Source: Cylindrotheca closterium (taxonomy: Eukaryota; Bacillariophyta; Bacillariophyceae; Bacillariales; Bacillariaceae). From it: a stretch of 64,000 nucleotides of DNA. The translations under genes were made by a program, and so were the position numbers. Where the stretch lies: assembly GCA_933822405.4 (NCBI GenBank), contig CAKOGP040002336.1, forward strand, positions 62,001 to 126,000, given 5' to 3'. Shown piece after piece: positions 40,048 through 50,180 of the stretch; position 1 is the first letter of the stretch; every line of letters begins with the position of its first letter. The notes under the pieces were generated by a model, which saw nothing but the letters and a program-made list of their open reading frames with translations, did not search any database and was not told the DNA's origin.

Positions 40048-40971
40048 TCATACGATAAGTTCTTTTCGCTTTTGGGCATCTTGAAAGGACTTGAGGTCCA
40101 CATAGTCCTCGATGATTTCATCGGCTATTCGGTAGCCGTGGGCGATTTCAGTGGGTAGATAGGCTTGGTAGTCTTCCATGAGGTGATCACCAAGTTCGTC
40201 CGAGCTGATAATGTGGACATTTCGTCGGAATTGAGAGGGCATGGAAGATCGCATCTTCTTCCAAACATCCTGTTTGAACCAACTTGGTGCGTTTACCAGC
40301 AATACTTTGGTAACCTTGGTGGGGACCAAAGTGCCCTGAAGAGCCAAGAGAAATTGATGCCACTCGTTTTGATCAAAGTTTTCCTTCTTGAATCCTTCCA
40401 GGTTTGTGACAAGAGCAATACCATCTCGGCATTGTTGTTCCGTTTGGCTAAAGTCATTCATGATATAGCACAAACTCTCGAGAACCTTGGTCATATCATC
40501 ATCCTTGTTGCATCTGCTGGGGTTGCTGTAGATGACTTGGGACTGGTGTTTCTTGGTGGTTAGTCCAGGAAGGGGAAAGAGGAGCTTGGTGACGAATTGG
40601 CCTTTCATATCGGAGCGCATTTCCAGGTCCATAAAGGCATTCTCTCGGTTTTCATCCAATGCATCTTTCGCCTTTTCTACGTCAAAATTGTGAAAGCAGG
40701 CAAAGCGGAAAAGGCGATGTTCTGACATTTCAATTCCATCCTTAGCACAGTATGATCGGAGCTCATCCAAGCAACTGTTTTCACAGGGATTCAGGAGCTC
40801 TGAGGAGCCGTCTTGGTAGTTTTCCATAGATGATGAGTCATCAGTGGAGGAACTGAAATCATCAGAACCTGAGAGTCGTTTTGGTACATCTGAAAGACGG
40901 TACTTTTTCATCAGCTTGTTGAAAGACTTCGTGAGCGGGCAATCGTGGTCTCTGTTGACGGTGAAGAGCAT
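40048..40971 (-). CDS. CRAL-TRIO (Sec14-like) lipid-binding protein, copy 1
   Basis: 307 aa, no intron. The N-terminal MLFTVNRDHDCPLTKSFNKL is shared with the two copies to the right. A helical region with RLFRFACFHNFDVEKAKDAL corresponds to a CRAL-TRIO-N-like helix set. The lipid-binding domain follows: CRDGIALVTNLEGF, then WHQFLLALQGTLVPTKVTKV, LLVNAPSWFKQDVWKKM and RRNVHIISSDELGDHL, ending LPTEIAHGYR. Sec14 relatives move phosphoinositides, tocopherol or similar lipids between membranes. There is no signal peptide, so it is cytosolic. This copy is the most diverged of the three. Confidence 0.85.
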   Translation of the reverse strand: MLFTVNRDHDCPLTKSFNKLMKKYRLSDVPKRLSGSDDFSSSTDDSSSMENYQDGSSELLNPCENSCLDELRSYCAKDGIEMSEHRLFRFACFHNFDVEKAKDALDENRENAFMDLEMRSDMKGQFVTKLLFPLPGLTTKKHQSQVIYSNPSRCNKDDDMTKVLESLCYIMNDFSQTEQQCRDGIALVTNLEGFKKENFDQNEWHQFLLALQGTLVPTKVTKVLLVNAPSWFKQDVWKKMRSSMPSQFRRNVHIISSDELGDHLMEDYQAYLPTEIAHGYRIADEIIEDYVDLKSFQDAQKRKELIV

Positions 40972-42006
40972 GGTTGTGGTGGTTTGCAGGTTTGAAATGA
41001 GAGTTGAGGGTTCGTCTGTGGGCTTAGGGTCGTGTCAGATCGATTTTATGATGGATGATGAGATAGGCCAAAAGTGAAGGGTAGATATTCTCCGAAGTCG
41101 AAAATGTTCTCAAGCCGAAAGGATTTTAAGCCCGCAAGAGTGAGTCTAATTTCGAAACGTGGATTTAAAGTATTTAACACATTTGTGGTCGTGTCGATTC
41201 CAATCAACTGGTAGGAAACCCCCGAATTCGCCACCATTTAACAAAAGACTTAAAGTTCGTCTTTGACACGAAGTGTCGAATAGTCTTTCAGACATATTCT
41301 GTGTTCTTTTCAATGACCTCATGCCATGAAAGAACCTCGATGATGAATTTTGAAGCAATACTTTTTCTCTCATTGAGCCCAATCGTGGCACAATAGCATT
41401 TTTTATGATGCCAAATTCCAAGAATCGGCATGTTTCCCACGAAGTCGTTCGAACTCACTTGGGTTCAACAGTCGAAGTTGTCAAATTCCACACGAATGAA
41501 TCAATGAATGAATGAATGAATCAATCAATAGTGAAACTTGATGCCATGGTAAAAAACAATATTGCTGTTGTGGTGGTCTTTGCAAAGAGCCAGACATTTG
41601 AAGCAGCAACTGTAATAAATTGAACTGACCCTCTGGCAGTCCATCAGGAAGTGCCGGTTGCATCAAGAATATAGGTTGCACGACTGAACATGAATGTTAG
41701 CTAGTGTCGTCGTGGTGGTGCTAGTAGCATCAAGAAGAAGTAGCAATAGGCTACTACCCTGGTAGGCAATGTACTATGCTACAGATGTATGCTATCTTGA
41801 GTTCAAGGATTAGAGTCGCTATGATGGTGATTCAGTGATATTATTATAGAAAAATTCTTATGTTACTGTGTCCTCGTCCCCGCCCTGTGGACAAAGTTAA
41901 GCCTGAAAAAGTGCTGGTGGTGGCTGGCTGGTAATTGTTGCAGGATGGCGTAGGTGGTGTGACAAAAAACGGTCACATCATCAATGTTGCCGCGGCTGGT
42001 CTATCT
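40972..42006. other. intergenic, 1.03 kb
   Basis: Contains an AATG tetranucleotide tract (41493-41521). ORFs of up to 91 codons at 41146-41421 have no recognisable features. No gene is called. Confidence 0.45.
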
Positions 42007-42948
42007 TCATGAGATTTCAGCTCTCTTTTGTCTGTCTTCATAAGACTTCAAGTCAATGTAATCCTCAATAATTTCCGAAACGCTGCGATAACCTTGAGCG
42101 ACTTCGTGCGGAAGGTAGGCTTGGTAGTCTTCCATCAGATAGTCGCCCAGTTTGTCGTTGGATGAGATAATGTGAACGTTTCTTCTCAGATGAAACGGCA
42201 AGGAGCTTCGCATCTTCTTCCAGATATCCTGCTTGAACCAACTTGGTGGATTCACCATCAAAATGCTGGTAACCTTGGTGGGAACCAAAGTGCCCTGAAG
42301 GGCCAGCATGAATTGGCGCCACTCCAATTCATCAAAGTGCTCATGCGTGAAACCTTCCAAGTTTGAGACAATGGCAACGCCATCTCTGCATTGCTGTTCC
42401 GTTTGGCTAAAGTCATTCATGACATAGCACAAACTTTCGAGAACCTTGGTCATGTTGTCATCTTCAGGGTTGCCCCTGCTGGGCCGGCCGTAAATGACTT
42501 GTGAGTTGTTCTTCTTGGTTCGTAGACCAGTCAGAGGAAATAGCATCTTGTTAACGAACTGGCCTTTGAGTTCTCCATGCATCTCGAGATCCAAAAAGGC
42601 ATTGTCTCTATTCTCGTCCACAGCATCCTTGGCCTTTTCAAGGTCAAAATTGTGAAAGTTGGCAAAGCGGAAGAGACGTTGTTCTGACATTTGAATTCCC
42701 TCTATTTGAGCAACATATTGTCGAAGTCCTACCATGCAGTCCTCTTCACACACGTTTAGGAGCTGTGAGGATCCTGCAGTAAAGTCTCCGGTAGAAGAAA
42801 AGTCTTCTGTGGCGACACTGTAATCATCATCGGTGCCATTGGATAATCTCTTGACTTGTTGGTGATCAACAACCTTGTATTTATTCATGAGCTTGTTGAA
42901 GGACCTCTTGAAAGGACAGTCATTACTTCTATTGATGGTGAACAACAT
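42007..42948 (-). CDS. CRAL-TRIO (Sec14-like) lipid-binding protein, copy 2
   Basis: 313 aa with the same layout as copy 1. It shares long stretches of nearly identical nucleotide sequence with copy 3, for example 42240-42345 against 43870-43985. Key segments: MLFTINRSNDCPFKRSFNKL, RLFRFANFHNFDLEKAKDAV, WRQFMLALQGTLVPTKVTSI, MVNPPSWFKQDIWKKM, LPHEVAQGYR. Near identity inside coding sequence, with more divergence at the ends, suggests recent duplication or gene conversion. Confidence 0.87.
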   Translation of the reverse strand: MLFTINRSNDCPFKRSFNKLMNKYKVVDHQQVKRLSNGTDDDYSVATEDFSSTGDFTAGSSQLLNVCEEDCMVGLRQYVAQIEGIQMSEQRLFRFANFHNFDLEKAKDAVDENRDNAFLDLEMHGELKGQFVNKMLFPLTGLRTKKNNSQVIYGRPSRGNPEDDNMTKVLESLCYVMNDFSQTEQQCRDGVAIVSNLEGFTHEHFDELEWRQFMLALQGTLVPTKVTSILMVNPPSWFKQDIWKKMRSSLPFHLRRNVHIISSNDKLGDYLMEDYQAYLPHEVAQGYRSVSEIIEDYIDLKSYEDRQKRAEIS

Positions 42949-43631
42949 GATGTGGCGATTTGTTTTGAATTTGATTTGGCTGTTGTGGTTGATTGTGCGG
43001 GCTGCGAGATGTTGGATCTGTGAGCTTTTTCGTGGCTATTATTGAATTACGAAAAAAAAGGACATATTGTGATTGAGATTTTTTGGAACAAACACGAATT
43101 CGAAAGATCCTCGGCCGTAGAACTTGTACTAATACTGCGCTGGTCTGCTCAAGCTGTTTTCAGTACCTACGACAAAATAATGGGGGAAGTAGTGAGATGT
43201 AAACTTCCAACCCCAAAGATACATTCATGTATTTACAGGAGGCCGATCTTCTTGCCACGGGGAGAGTCAATATTGTGTAAGAATGTATGTAAACTTCCAA
43301 CCCCTAAGATAGATTCATGTACCGGTATTTAGCGGAGGCCCATCTTGCCACGGGGATTCAATATTGTACTGTATATGTACGTAGTAGCTTGCATCTCAAC
43401 ATTTTGTACAGTTTTGAGGGAGGGAGGGCGAGTTGCATTCGAGTGTGTTTCTAATCGTGGAACAAGAACATGGCTCAAGATAATTTATTTTGAAACTGTA
43501 ATGATGATTATAGATTCTTTTAAACAAGAAAAAGTAGTATGTCACTGCATTCTCGTCCCTTGTGGCTGAACGCAGTGCCATTTGAAAGTGGTGGTGGTAG
43601 CGATAGTAGGAGGGTGATGTGGTAAACACGG
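42949..43631. other. intergenic, 683 bp, with an imperfect direct repeat
   Basis: Holds two ~88-bp copies around 43199 and 43287 (listed separately) and a TACCGGTA site at 43320. No gene was seen. Confidence 0.5.
43199..43372. repeat. imperfect ~88-bp tandem repeat upstream of CRAL-TRIO copy 2
   Basis: Both copies begin TGTAAACTTCCAACCCC, continue AAGATA-ATTCATGTA, include a GCCACGGGG box and end CAATATTGT. Confidence 0.85.
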
Positions 43632-44576
43632 TCATACCATCAATGTTGCTGCAGCTCTCTTTTGGCCATCTTCATACGATTTCAGATCGATGTAATCCTC
43701 AATAATTTCCGAGCCACTGCGGTAACCATGAGCGACTTCGTGTGGAAGGTAGGCTCGGTAATCTTCCATTAGATAATCGCCCAGTTTATCAGTGGAGTAG
43801 ATAATGTGGACATTTCTTCGCATCTGAAAGGGCATGGAGCTTCGCATCTTCTTCCAGATATCCTGCTTGAACCAACTTGGTGGATTCACCATCAAGATGC
43901 TGGTAACCTTGGTGGGAACCAAAGTGCCCTGAAGGGCCAGCATGAATTGGCGCCACTCCAATTCATCAAAGTGCTCATGCGTGAAACCTTGTAGGTTTGC
44001 GACAATAGCAACACCATCCCGGCATTGCTGTTCCGTTTGGCTAAAGTCATTCATAACATAGCACAAGCTTTGTAGGACTGTGGTCATATTATCATCTTCG
44101 GGATTGTTTTGGCTTGGCTGAGCGTAAATGACTTGTGAGTTGTGCTTCTTGGTTCGTAGGCCAGTCAGAGGAAAGAGCATCTTGTTGATGAATTGTCCTC
44201 TCAGTTCACCATGCATCTCGAGATCCAAAAAGGCATTGTCTCTATTCTCATCCACAGCATCCTTGGCCTTTTCAAGGTCAAAATTGTGAAAGTTGGCAAA
44301 GCGGAAGAGACGTTGTTCTGACATTTGAATTCCCTCTTTGGCAACATATTGTCGAAGTCCTACCATGCAGTCCTCTTCGCACACGTTTAGGAGCTGTGAG
44401 GATCCTGTAGTAAAGTCTCCTGTGGAAGAAGATTCTTCTGTTGCGACACTGTAATCATCGGTGCCATTGGATAATCTCTTGACTTGTCGTTGATCAATAA
44501 GCTTGTATTTATTCATGAGCTTGTTGAAGGACCTCTTGAAAGGACAGTCATTACTTCTATTGATGGTGAACAACAT
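43632..44576 (-). CDS. CRAL-TRIO (Sec14-like) lipid-binding protein, copy 3
   Basis: 314 aa from the ATG at 44576, where MLFTINRSNDC aligns with copies 1 and 2; an upstream in-frame ATG at 44684 would add 36 unconserved residues. The domain is as in copy 2. Small differences include a one-residue-shorter acidic linker (DDYSVATEE) and a replaced C-terminus (KRAAATLMV). All three genes point the same way and form a head-to-tail array. Confidence 0.87.
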   Translation of the reverse strand: MLFTINRSNDCPFKRSFNKLMNKYKLIDQRQVKRLSNGTDDYSVATEESSSTGDFTTGSSQLLNVCEEDCMVGLRQYVAKEGIQMSEQRLFRFANFHNFDLEKAKDAVDENRDNAFLDLEMHGELRGQFINKMLFPLTGLRTKKHNSQVIYAQPSQNNPEDDNMTTVLQSLCYVMNDFSQTEQQCRDGVAIVANLQGFTHEHFDELEWRQFMLALQGTLVPTKVTSILMVNPPSWFKQDIWKKMRSSMPFQMRRNVHIIYSTDKLGDYLMEDYRAYLPHEVAHGYRSGSEIIEDYIDLKSYEDGQKRAAATLMV

Positions 44577-45002
44577 ATTGTGTTGATTTGGTTCTGATTT
44601 GGGTGTTGTGGTTTTCGGTTGTTGGATTTGTGAGCCAAAGTCTGCGGGTTTCACTTGGGAAAAGGACGATTGAGATTGGAACAAACACGAATTCGCGAGA
44701 TCCTCCGCCGTAGAAGTTGTACTGAAAACCTGCAGGTTTGCTCAAGCATTATTCAAAAAATTTAGATCCATGATACTGCAGTCCAGCATAGAAGTCGAGT
44801 GTGTCGTTTTGACCAACGCGACTACAGTACCTCCAGCCTGCAGTTCAGATATAGGTATTCTGTGAACAAGGAGTCGCATGTGCGTGTTGTACAACAACCT
44901 GCGTACCCGGTTTCTATATTCTCACATCACTCATATACCTCAGTCAGCGATTGAGTCTGTAAAGATTCTATTGGACTTTCAGCAGCAAAATAGCACCTGA
45001 TC
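44577..45002. other. intergenic between divergent genes, 426 bp
   Basis: Promoter region of CRAL-TRIO copy 3 and the cytochrome P450. The part next to copy 3 resembles the region upstream of copy 2 (CACGAATTCG, GATCCTC..CCGTAGAA), which shows that upstream sequence was duplicated with the gene. Confidence 0.5.
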
Positions 45003-46592
45003 ATGGGGTGTGTCAAAAAACTCTTGCTTCCGGCCATTTCTCTGTTTTTGTCGAGCCAAACAGAATGCTTTTCCTTCAACGATTCACCACGAATGACTGT
45101 CACTCGAACCCTCCAAATCCATGATGCCAGGAGTTTTCCCCCGTTTCAGTTATACGCAACAGCACCCGCTGAGATGGAGACACCATCGGCCCCTTCTCTG
45201 GTCGAACCTATTGCGGATAACTCTTATTCCAATAATCCCATCAAACGCATCAAACACCTGATTACGAATCTCAACGCCAACGATGAAAAAACCAATCTCC
45301 ATGAGAAAAGTCTGAAAGCAACGGGAGGAGTCTGGAAAACAAAGTTCTTGGGTAAACCAGCGTACGGTGTATCCGCGTATATCCCAGAAATTACCAAGAA
45401 CCTTACCAAAGCTGAGTCCCAAGGATTGTTGATTTCCGATTGGCCCGAATCTGTCTTGAATACACTGGGACACTCGTCCTTGGTTGCCGGCAACGCAGCC
45501 AGTGACAAAGGTCGCAAAGTTTTCTTGGAAGCCATGTCGACAAGAAGCATCTTAGGTCAATCCTTATCTGGGGTTGAGGAGACTGTCGACGCCATGAAAA
45601 GACATTGGCAAAGATGTGCCGAGACTGGTGAAACCACCACTTTTGCTGACGATGTCAGTGCGATCACCTACAAAGTCATTGCGGTGGCCGTATTTGGACC
45701 GGGCAGCTTGACGGATGGTGACATGAAACAACTCAGAGAGTGGACCGATACCATAGCCAAGGGAATGTTTTCATTTCCCATTGACAAACCAATTATCCGC
45801 AACATTCCCTTCTTCCGACGGTATCCAAGAGCCATGAAAGCGCGGAGAGAAATGAGAGAACTTATCATTAACAAGATTGCTGACCGCGAGGCAGTGATTG
45901 CTAAAAACGGCGCGGATCATGAGTCGGTTGGTCTGCTGGATGCATTCTTACTAGAAGGGGGTCTCGAAGGTGACGAGCTGTTGGACTTTTGTGTGGACAA
46001 TGTCATTCTCTCTATTTTCGCCGGATATGATACGACGGCCAGTATGTCCACGAACTTAATTTTACTTTTGCACGATTACGCTACCACAGAAGAGCTGGAG
46101 CAGATTCGATCGGAACTAAATGGCTTTGACTTTCAATCGATCTCTGCCAGCAGTGCCCCGGTCGGGGGAATGTTGGAATGTGTTCCCAGCCTCAAAAGTG
46201 CCGTCTACGAAAGCTTTCGGTTTCGACCGGTGGTTGGAAGTACCTTTCGAAAAACGACGGGGCCAATTCAATTGGGAAAGGTGGCACTCCCTGCAAACAC
46301 GACGATTCAGTGGTCACATTTGCATGGCAGTAATAGCCCAACCTTCTTTGAAACGAGAGACCGAGCATGTCCATTGAGGTTTCTTTCCACCAATGAACCA
46401 CCACCATTTATCTTTGGGTACGGCAAGCATAAGTGTCCCGGTCAATTCTTGGCACATATTGAATTGCTCTTGGTCATGAAGGCCTTTTTGTGCAACTTTG
46501 ACTTCTCACTGATTCCAGACCAGAACACCAAACCAACACTTCCGTTCAATAAGCCAAAGAGTGGTCTCAAACTACAGTTGACCGCAAGATAG
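45003..46592 (+). CDS. cytochrome P450
   Basis: 529 aa, single exon. The hydrophobic N-terminus (KKLLLPAISLFLSSQTECFSF) is a signal peptide or ER anchor; the C-F-S-F context could also be a variant plastid bipartite signal. The P450 fold is confirmed by the I-helix AGYDTTAS (oxygen activation), the K-helix Glu-x-x-Arg (YESFRFRP) and the heme loop FGYGKHKCPGQ with Cys478 as thiolate ligand. The enzyme inserts oxygen from O2 into a hydrophobic substrate using a reductase partner. The sequence around the heme loop recalls CYP26/CYP120-like or other diatom orphan clans, and substrate cannot be inferred. The protein is slightly longer than usual because of the leader. Confidence 0.92.
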   Translation: MGCVKKLLLPAISLFLSSQTECFSFNDSPRMTVTRTLQIHDARSFPPFQLYATAPAEMETPSAPSLVEPIADNSYSNNPIKRIKHLITNLNANDEKTNLHEKSLKATGGVWKTKFLGKPAYGVSAYIPEITKNLTKAESQGLLISDWPESVLNTLGHSSLVAGNAASDKGRKVFLEAMSTRSILGQSLSGVEETVDAMKRHWQRCAETGETTTFADDVSAITYKVIAVAVFGPGSLTDGDMKQLREWTDTIAKGMFSFPIDKPIIRNIPFFRRYPRAMKARREMRELIINKIADREAVIAKNGADHESVGLLDAFLLEGGLEGDELLDFCVDNVILSIFAGYDTTASMSTNLILLLHDYATTEELEQIRSELNGFDFQSISASSAPVGGMLECVPSLKSAVYESFRFRPVVGSTFRKTTGPIQLGKVALPANTTIQWSHLHGSNSPTFFETRDRACPLRFLSTNEPPPFIFGYGKHKCPGQFLAHIELLLVMKAFLCNFDFSLIPDQNTKPTLPFNKPKSGLKLQLTAR

Positions 46593-47423
46593 TATTGCCC
46601 GCAGATTTGGGTTTGTACTTGTATCCCATTCACTTTTTCATGCTATACGGTAGGGGGATTTGACACGGCGGACCACGACGAGAAACGCTGCATGGAGTAG
46701 CAACGATACACAATTCAGCTGTCTCTCGGAACTAAATAAATGCCGGCACTTTCCCTAGGACTATATTTTACCAGATACTTTTAGGTTTTGTGAGAAGTAT
46801 ATTGTCGCTCAACGCATTTAGCACAAACAGCCTCTTTGTTTCGAGCGAATTCGTTAGTTCTTCGTCATACCTGGCACTATTCGTTAAAACTCGAGCGTTT
46901 GGTCGGAAGCTCCTCGGTTCTGCGAGCGATTGCTCGGAACCGTGCGTGCACCTGGATACCGAATACTGTACAGTTTAGTTATTTTGTGAGAAGTATTATT
47001 ATTGTCGTTCAAAGCATTTAGTGCAATAGCCTCTCTGTTTTCGCTCGAAAAGTAACTTCGCTTGCATAGTCGTCGATCAAGGAAGCTCCTCCAACTTGAG
47101 TTCTAACCCGTTTTTGGTCAAATGATCATCAATGTGAGTACCACAATGGTGACGCATACGGGATTGTTCAATATTTGTTTTGCATGTCAAATTCCCATTT
47201 TTCAAAAGTGGTACTGGCACCCTAAATGATTTCTCGAAGTTCGATTAGAGCTGAAGTTCTTCGGTCCCAAACTGTGAACGTAAACGCTGCAGCTTAAATA
47301 CAATCCTGTGTGAACAAATTGCGAAACCCAATAATACCCACTTGCATGATCCTTTTTCTTTTCCTTCGCACCTTTGAAACTCGATACATTCACAAAACAG
47401 CAAACATTTGCATAACGTGCAAG
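46593..47423. other. intergenic, 831 bp, with dispersed direct repeat
   Basis: Imperfect ~65-bp copies at 46786-46850 and 46983-47050 share TTTGTGAGAAGTAT, a CATTTAG box and a GCCTCT..GTTT box. No gene was seen; short frames over the repeats lack features. Confidence 0.5.
46786..47050. repeat. two diverged copies of a ~65-bp sequence, about 197 bp apart
   Basis: The copies at 46786-46850 and 46983-47050 align with a few indels and end near TCGAGCGAA / GCTCGAA. Origin unknown. Confidence 0.7.
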
Positions 47424-47873
47424 ATGAATCGGGAGATGACAAGAGGCAGGGCACAAGACAAGGCTGCTGTGAAGCCCATTCGGCAACCATCCAAGACAAG
47501 GGATTTCAAGGTCTCGCCATCATTTGTGTGTGCATTTCCGGGCTCAGACCAAGGCAAGATTCGTGATACTTTTTCATCCGTGGGTTCCACCGCTAACAAG
47601 CAGGGACGAGGTAAAGCCAACGCGAAGAACGAGATTACGCAGATCAAGCCATCCAAACCAGTAGCACGTGCCGTCAGCTTTGTGGCGCAATCTGACAAGG
47701 TTGACGTTTTGAGCCTTGATGACTATTCTGATCAAGAGCGTGAAGCATACTGGTACACCAAAACGGAACTAAGGTCTATTAGGATCCAACGCTATGCCAA
47801 ACCAAACAGTAGTTTGAGCAATCGGTCGAGATCTCTATCAGTCAACACGAAGTGCCAAAGATGGAATGCTTGA
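47424..47873 (+). CDS. truncated member of a DYS/WYT-motif family, 149 aa
   Basis: The ATG at 47424 (MNREMTRGRAQD) is preferred to the in-frame ATG at 47310, whose extension looks like leader sequence. A basic low-complexity region is followed by SFVAQSDKVDVLSLDDYSDQ then EREAYWYTKTELRSIRIQ. This motif set (SV.F...V.V.....DYS..E...-WYT..E...I) is also present in the 54969-55559 gene. There the protein continues through a conserved LRGLEYQTREG, R..V..VL.EQ region. Here the frame ends early. A second frame just past 47850 reads DGMLDSVLDV, as if a frameshift removed the C-terminal part. The product is therefore either a short form or a pseudogene. Function unknown. Confidence 0.5.
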   Translation: MNREMTRGRAQDKAAVKPIRQPSKTRDFKVSPSFVCAFPGSDQGKIRDTFSSVGSTANKQGRGKANAKNEITQIKPSKPVARAVSFVAQSDKVDVLSLDDYSDQEREAYWYTKTELRSIRIQRYAKPNSSLSNRSRSLSVNTKCQRWNA

Positions 47874-48162
47874 CTCCGTGCTGGACGTCATTTGAGCTAT
47901 TCTCCTCTGCGGGAGTGAACTAACTATGTCGTGTGCCGATGCAGAAGCTATGGTGTCGGAGAAACGAAAAGAGCTGTTCAACCGGACAATTCTTGGTATC
48001 GCATAATCCTGAAGCACCAAGGAGTTGTAACCAATCAAGCTGATGATGCCAGAGTTTTGAATGACCACCATCCACAACTTGCAAGATGCTATGTGCATAT
48101 CCAGGAGAGCTCAGCCAGCTAATCACAATCCATCGATCACTGTATCGCTGAAGCTGACGAAT

Positions 48163-49830
48163 CTATATCCAAGAGATTATAGCCGGATTCATTCGAAGGA
48201 GGTAGTAAGATACACCTAAATCCGATGCAAATTCGACTAGAGCTGATTTCCAGAGCAATGAATTGTTCCTTTCTTGTAGCATTCGACTTCTTCCAAACTT
48301 ATTCAATTTTAGAAAGGCTGGTATAGGACTGTCATTTTCCAATAGATGGGAAGCCAACCACAAGTGCTGAAGGGTGCAGTTGGATAGAATCATAGCTTCG
48401 AGGTACCTTGGATAGAGTATCATACTGTTCCCTCCCAAATTTAAGGAGATCAGAGTGTCATTGTCTTCGGTAAGAGTTTTCGCTAGTGCTTCTGATCCTT
48501 TGGGACCAATCTTGGTATCACTTAGATTTAGATGAAGGAGCGTCCTGTTGTCTCGCAAAAGGTTCGCCATATGAGCAGCGCCGGATTCCCCTAGTGAGTT
48601 CTTTGAAAAGTTCAGTCGCTGTAATGTATGATTCGAAGCAAGGTTAGTTTCCAAAATGGCAGACGTGATTTTGCTTAGTCTCATCTCAGAAAGGTTCAAG
48701 TGTCTGATCCTTTTGTCACTCGCAAGTGCTGAAGCTATGATGCAAGCGCCGTCATCCCGAATTAGAATGTTCTGAGCAAGGTTCAAGTTGGCCAACACTG
48801 AGAGCGAAGAAGGGTCTCCTAGCAAGTCCGCTAGCGCTTGACATGAATCTGTCGAAAGGAAATTGCCAGCAATATTGAGATCAGTCAATCCAGCGTTACT
48901 CTTCAATGATGAAAACAGGATACATCCAGCTACATCAGACAATCCGTTGTAAGCCAAGCTCAACCTCTCCAGCGTTGAATTTTGCGACAGCGACTGCGCC
49001 AAAGTACCACAACCTTCTCCATTAACTCCCACTTGCTCTAGGCACAAGTCCAAAAGAGTGCTGTTGGTTGCCAAAAGTGAAAAGTAGGGGCTCAAAATGT
49101 CTGGCATTAGGAATCGCTTGAGGGACAATGTACTTGCACCAGCAGCTCGAGATTGGAGAAAACATTTCATAGTGTCTCTATCGTATCGATTGGTCACTGC
49201 TTGCGCTTTGAGATACACGTGCCTGATAGACGGCAACGACTGGAGAACTTCCATGACTCCACCAAGGTCGAATCGTTCGTCTATTCCATCCAACGACAGA
49301 GTTTCAAGACTAGCTTGCTTGGAGAGGGTGCCACGGAATTCAGACAACAGTCCTGCTCCATTGGTGAATACTTCTGATGTCAGTCCATCATGGTTCGGTT
49401 GAATTGTCTGCAATGTCAATTTCTCCAACCTAGAACACCCATTCAGAACCACTGTCAATAATCGAAGCGCCGAATCGGTGAAGCCACTTGAGGTTGTCGC
49501 GAACCTGAATTCCTTTAGTGATGCTAGTGACGCAATGGCTTGCAGGAACTCCACTTGTTGCTCCCATTGAATTTGCTCAGGGTTCAAAACTCTAAGAATG
49601 ACACTGCAGTTTTCAATGCTGGTGTTCTGTTGAAGAGCTGACACCAAATCTTGAGGAGAGTTGCAAATGAGACGTGCGACGATCTTTGTCACCACTAGTT
49701 CTTGAATCTCATTTTCCTTTATTCGACGAAGAAGGTTGGCTCTTTCGACATCCATCCGGTTGATAAGATATTTAGGAACAAGGCTCCTGATACAATGCAA
49801 GAGGATGACACGATCGTTTTGTTTTCTCAT
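48163..49830 (-). CDS. RNI-type leucine-rich-repeat protein, 555 aa
   Basis: No intron, no signal peptide, no membrane segment. The C-terminal two thirds consist of ribonuclease-inhibitor-like LRRs of about 28 residues: LERLSLAYNGLSDVAG, LTDLNIAGNFLSTDS, LANLNLAQNILIRDDG, IRHLNLSEMRLSKI, LQRLNFSKNSLGESG, LLHLNLSDTKIGPKG, LISLNLGGNSMI. The N-terminal third has weaker repeats and no identifiable effector domain (no NACHT, no kinase). It is a cytosolic protein-interaction scaffold by composition. An alternative start is the Met at 49755. Confidence 0.8.
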   Translation of the reverse strand: MRKQNDRVILLHCIRSLVPKYLINRMDVERANLLRRIKENEIQELVVTKIVARLICNSPQDLVSALQQNTSIENCSVILRVLNPEQIQWEQQVEFLQAIASLASLKEFRFATTSSGFTDSALRLLTVVLNGCSRLEKLTLQTIQPNHDGLTSEVFTNGAGLLSEFRGTLSKQASLETLSLDGIDERFDLGGVMEVLQSLPSIRHVYLKAQAVTNRYDRDTMKCFLQSRAAGASTLSLKRFLMPDILSPYFSLLATNSTLLDLCLEQVGVNGEGCGTLAQSLSQNSTLERLSLAYNGLSDVAGCILFSSLKSNAGLTDLNIAGNFLSTDSCQALADLLGDPSSLSVLANLNLAQNILIRDDGACIIASALASDKRIRHLNLSEMRLSKITSAILETNLASNHTLQRLNFSKNSLGESGAAHMANLLRDNRTLLHLNLSDTKIGPKGSEALAKTLTEDNDTLISLNLGGNSMILYPRYLEAMILSNCTLQHLWLASHLLENDSPIPAFLKLNKFGRSRMLQERNNSLLWKSALVEFASDLGVSYYLLRMNPAIISWI

Positions 49831-50180
49831 CTAATTTTTGTCTTCACGCACATCGCATTGATGCTGGCGGATAAATACCGGTAGATCGATTTTCGCTGAA
49901 AACCCTAAAACGCGTGCCCCGCCCTTATGTTTTGTAAGATATTTTACAAAGATACACTCCGCAGCTCCCCGAGTAGGGAGAAACGATGATGCTCTGCTGA
50001 TGATGACTTCGTCGGTGATCTGTCTAGTTCTAAATTTCGAATAACTATAATACAATCTAAATTATACCCAAATATACAGTTTGTCCTTTTCCTATTGGCA
50101 GGTGCCCACCCGCAGTAAAGTTCTAAGGAGACTATAACATCCCACCCCCCGTTTTCCTTGCAAAACCAACAACTACTAGA
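49831..50180. other. intergenic, 350 bp
   Basis: Promoter of the RNI-LRR gene, with a TACCGGTA palindrome at 49876 about 46 bp upstream of its ATG. No gene was seen. Confidence 0.5.

Noticed and set aside
41146..41421. 91-codon minus-strand ORF between CRAL-TRIO copies
   Set aside because: No family resemblance and no conserved counterpart between copies 2 and 3.
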